A stretch of 64,000 bases of DNA from Planococcus halocryophilus. GTDB lineage: Bacteria > Bacillota > Bacilli > Bacillales_A > Planococcaceae. The stretch spans positions 1-64,000 of the forward strand of contig NZ_CP016537.2 in the NCBI RefSeq assembly GCF_001687585.2. Direction: 5' to 3'. Below the pieces are notes generated by a model. That model was not told the origin of the DNA. It saw only the letters and a program-made list of their open reading frames with translations, and made no database searches. The position numbers were made by a program, and so were the translations under genes. Positions within the stretch are counted from its first letter, which is position 1, and the number at the start of each line of letters is the position of its first letter. This document shows positions 63,301 to 64,000 of this stretch, piece by piece.

Positions 63301-63924
63301 CGCGATTTAACAATACGCGGAGCAGGGAACTTACTCGGTTCACAACAACACGGCTTTATTGATTCGGTCGGTTTTGATTTGTATTCGCAAATGCTGCAAG
63401 AAGCAATTGACGAACGTCAAACAGGTGTTAAAAAAGAAGTCATACCGGAAATTGAAATTTCACTTGATGTGGATGCCTACATTCCAGATGCTTATATTAG
63501 TGATGGTTACCAAAAAATTCAAATGTACAAACGCGTCAAAGGCATTGAAACAGAAGAAGAAATGCGTGAGTTGCAAGATGAATTGATCGATCGGTTCGGT
63601 GATATGCCAACGGAAACGGATAGCTTATTGCGCATTGCACGTATGAAAGTATGGGCGCGCGAAGTCGGGGTAGAATCGCTTAAGCAAAATGGCAAACTTG
63701 TTTCTGTTCGCTTAAGTGAAAAAGGTACCGCCAGCATCAATGGTGGGAAAGTGGTCGAAGAATCTGCCGCTTATGGCCGCGCTGTTGGATTTAGTATGTC
63801 GGGTCAGCAATTGGTTATGACCATTGATGAGAATAAAACCAAAAAACAACATCCGTTTGATGTTCTCGAAGGCATGATGAAATTATTGCCAGAATCGCTG
63901 CGTGAAGAAAAAGCGATTTTGTAA
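60391..63924 (+). CDS. mfd: Transcription-repair coupling factor Mfd
   Basis: Mfd removes RNA polymerase stalled at DNA damage and recruits UvrA. From ATG 60391 the protein has 1177 residues, the length of B. subtilis Mfd. The N-terminal UvrB-like region is followed by the RNA polymerase-interaction domain (GDYIVHIHHGIGRFVGIET near 504) and a RecG-like translocase with GDVGYGKTEVA near 651, IIDEEQRFG near 751, LTATPIPRTL and QLRGRVGRSSRVAY. The C-terminal TRCF domain is complete. GAGAGGAGG precedes the ATG; the frame extends 7 codons further upstream without a start signal. Confidence 0.98.
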   Translation: MNHILQIFSEDTQTQRFVEDLKQGNDHQLISGLSGSARPIFYQTIWSELEEPLLIVTPNLLHAQRVYDDLVRLMGEQQVHLYPAEELIAAEVSFSGPELRAHRIDTLDHMKSVGKGIYITPVAGMRKLLPTKEQWDYANLRIAEGEELDTNKWLLKLVAMGYSRTPMVTTPGEFALRGGILDIYPLNFEHPVRIELFDTEVDSLRLFSAEDQRSLEKVQSLCILPASELVLSPDQRIQLAEKLEVQLASSLKKIKADDTKALLLQHIQHDIDLLKQGETPEQLAKYASLIETQSAFLGDYFPGNGLVFFDELGRIQEMTDTLEREEGDWIVSLLEEGKFLHDIPLTYTFREMMSKLQQKVTFLSLFVRTFPMVSIKKSLAFSCKPMQSFHGQMHLLKAEMERWTLGKSQIFIVAAGDERLEKVRSVLADYDMEAAIATPSTEIQGGQIYLVDGELSTGFEMPLQRLTVITDSELFKQQPKKKTRAQKLTNAERIKSYSEIKPGDYIVHIHHGIGRFVGIETLESGGVHKDYLHIVYKADDKLFVPVDKIDLIQKYIASEEKEPKLHKMGGAEWKKTRTKVSAAVQDIADDLIKLYAEREALRGFAFSEEQDMQRQFEAEFPYEETVDQLRSINEVKRDMENERPMDRLICGDVGYGKTEVAIRAGFKAVLDGKQVAFLVPTTILAQQHFETMSERFKDYPITVGLMSRFRSKKQQTETVKGLKNGSVDIVVGTHRILSKDMQYKDLGLLIIDEEQRFGVTHKEKIKQMKTNVDVLTLTATPIPRTLHMSMIGVRDLSVIETPPANRFPVQSYVMEHNGALVREAIEREMARGGQVFYLYNRVDDMTRKVEEIQQLVPEARVGYAHGQMSETELESVILSFLDGDYDVLVTTTIIETGIDIPNVNTLIVYNADRMGLSQLYQLRGRVGRSSRVAYAYFMYQRDKVLTDVAEKRLMAIKEFTELGSGFKIAMRDLTIRGAGNLLGSQQHGFIDSVGFDLYSQMLQEAIDERQTGVKKEVIPEIEISLDVDAYIPDAYISDGYQKIQMYKRVKGIETEEEMRELQDELIDRFGDMPTETDSLLRIARMKVWAREVGVESLKQNGKLVSVRLSEKGTASINGGKVVEESAAYGRAVGFSMSGQQLVMTIDENKTKKQHPFDVLEGMMKLLPESLREEKAIL

Positions 63925-64000
63925 ATTGAGAGAGTAGATTTTATTGGAGTTATTCTCCAAATTAGCACCGCTCTTCTAGCTGAATAGTAGTAATAGTAGT
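63925..64000. other. End of window after mfd
   Basis: There is no gene start in these 76 bases. GGAG and CTCC (63945-63958) form a small stem. The window ends in the triplet run TAGTAGTAATAGTAGT. In B. subtilis spoVT would follow; whether it exists here cannot be seen. Confidence 0.5.

Overview
The window is the replication-origin end of a low-GC Firmicutes chromosome. It opens on dnaA and keeps the Bacillus subtilis order for most of its length: dnaA-dnaN-yaaA-recF-gyrB-gyrA, rrn, guaB-dacA-pdxST-serS, dgk-dck, scr-dnaX-ebfC-recR, rrn, yaaO-tmk-darA-holB-ricT-yabA-yabB-yazA-rsmI, abrB, metS-tatD-yabE-rnmV-ksgA-veg-ispE-purR-ridA-spoVG-glmU-prs-ctc-pth-mfd. The 16S sequence and gene set look like Planococcaceae, most likely Planococcus/Planomicrobium; this is recognition from memory, not a database result. 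Every sporulation-only gene that B. subtilis has at these positions is missing (bofA, csfB, yabG, sspF, fin), which suggests a non-sporulating lineage. Even so, Spo0A-box-like, sigma-H-like and sigma-B-like promoter sites remain in front of abrB, spoVG and ctc.

Layout. 1-8.7 kb: replication initiation, recombination and gyrase genes, with a DnaA-box/DnaA-trio unwinding element between dnaA and dnaN. 8.7-14.6 kb: a gene-free gap and the first 16S-23S-5S operon, with no tRNA in its spacer. 14.8-22.3 kb: guaB, dacA, the divergent pdxR/pdxST vitamin B6 locus and serS behind a serine T-box. 22.4-26.5 kb: an epoxide-hydrolase-like enzyme, tadA (inverted), a YitT-family membrane protein, two deoxynucleoside kinases and tRNA-Ser(UGA). 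26.7-29.9 kb: SRP RNA, dnaX, ebfC, recR. 30.2-35.3 kb: a second rRNA operon, nearly identical to the first and in the same direction. 35.4-46 kb: yaaO, an inserted ppx-ppk polyphosphate pair, then tmk to rsmI. 46-46.9 kb: tandem hairpin repeats, abrB and its control region. 46.9-64 kb: metS to mfd.

How the genes work together. Most are housekeeping: DNA replication and repair (DnaA, DnaN, RecF, gyrase, DnaX, HolB, YabA, RecR, Mfd), nucleotide supply (GuaB, Dgk, Dck, Tmk, Prs, PurR), rRNA and tRNA making and modification (rrn, RNase M5, KsgA, RsmI, YabB, TadA, Pth, SerS, MetS), cell wall (DacA, GlmU, YabE) and isoprenoid and B6 synthesis (IspE, PdxST). No phage, CRISPR array, transposase, toxin-antitoxin pair or defence island is visible.

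The least explained features are non-coding: a palindrome inside the first rrn promoter, terminator-like hairpins in both rRNA spacers, a promoter-plus-hairpin segment after recR, a perfect 16-bp palindrome before yaaO, two families of hairpin repeats (46.0 and 55.6 kb), and a tRNA-Ser gene with an unusual discriminator base. I found no strong candidate for a wholly new multi-gene system.
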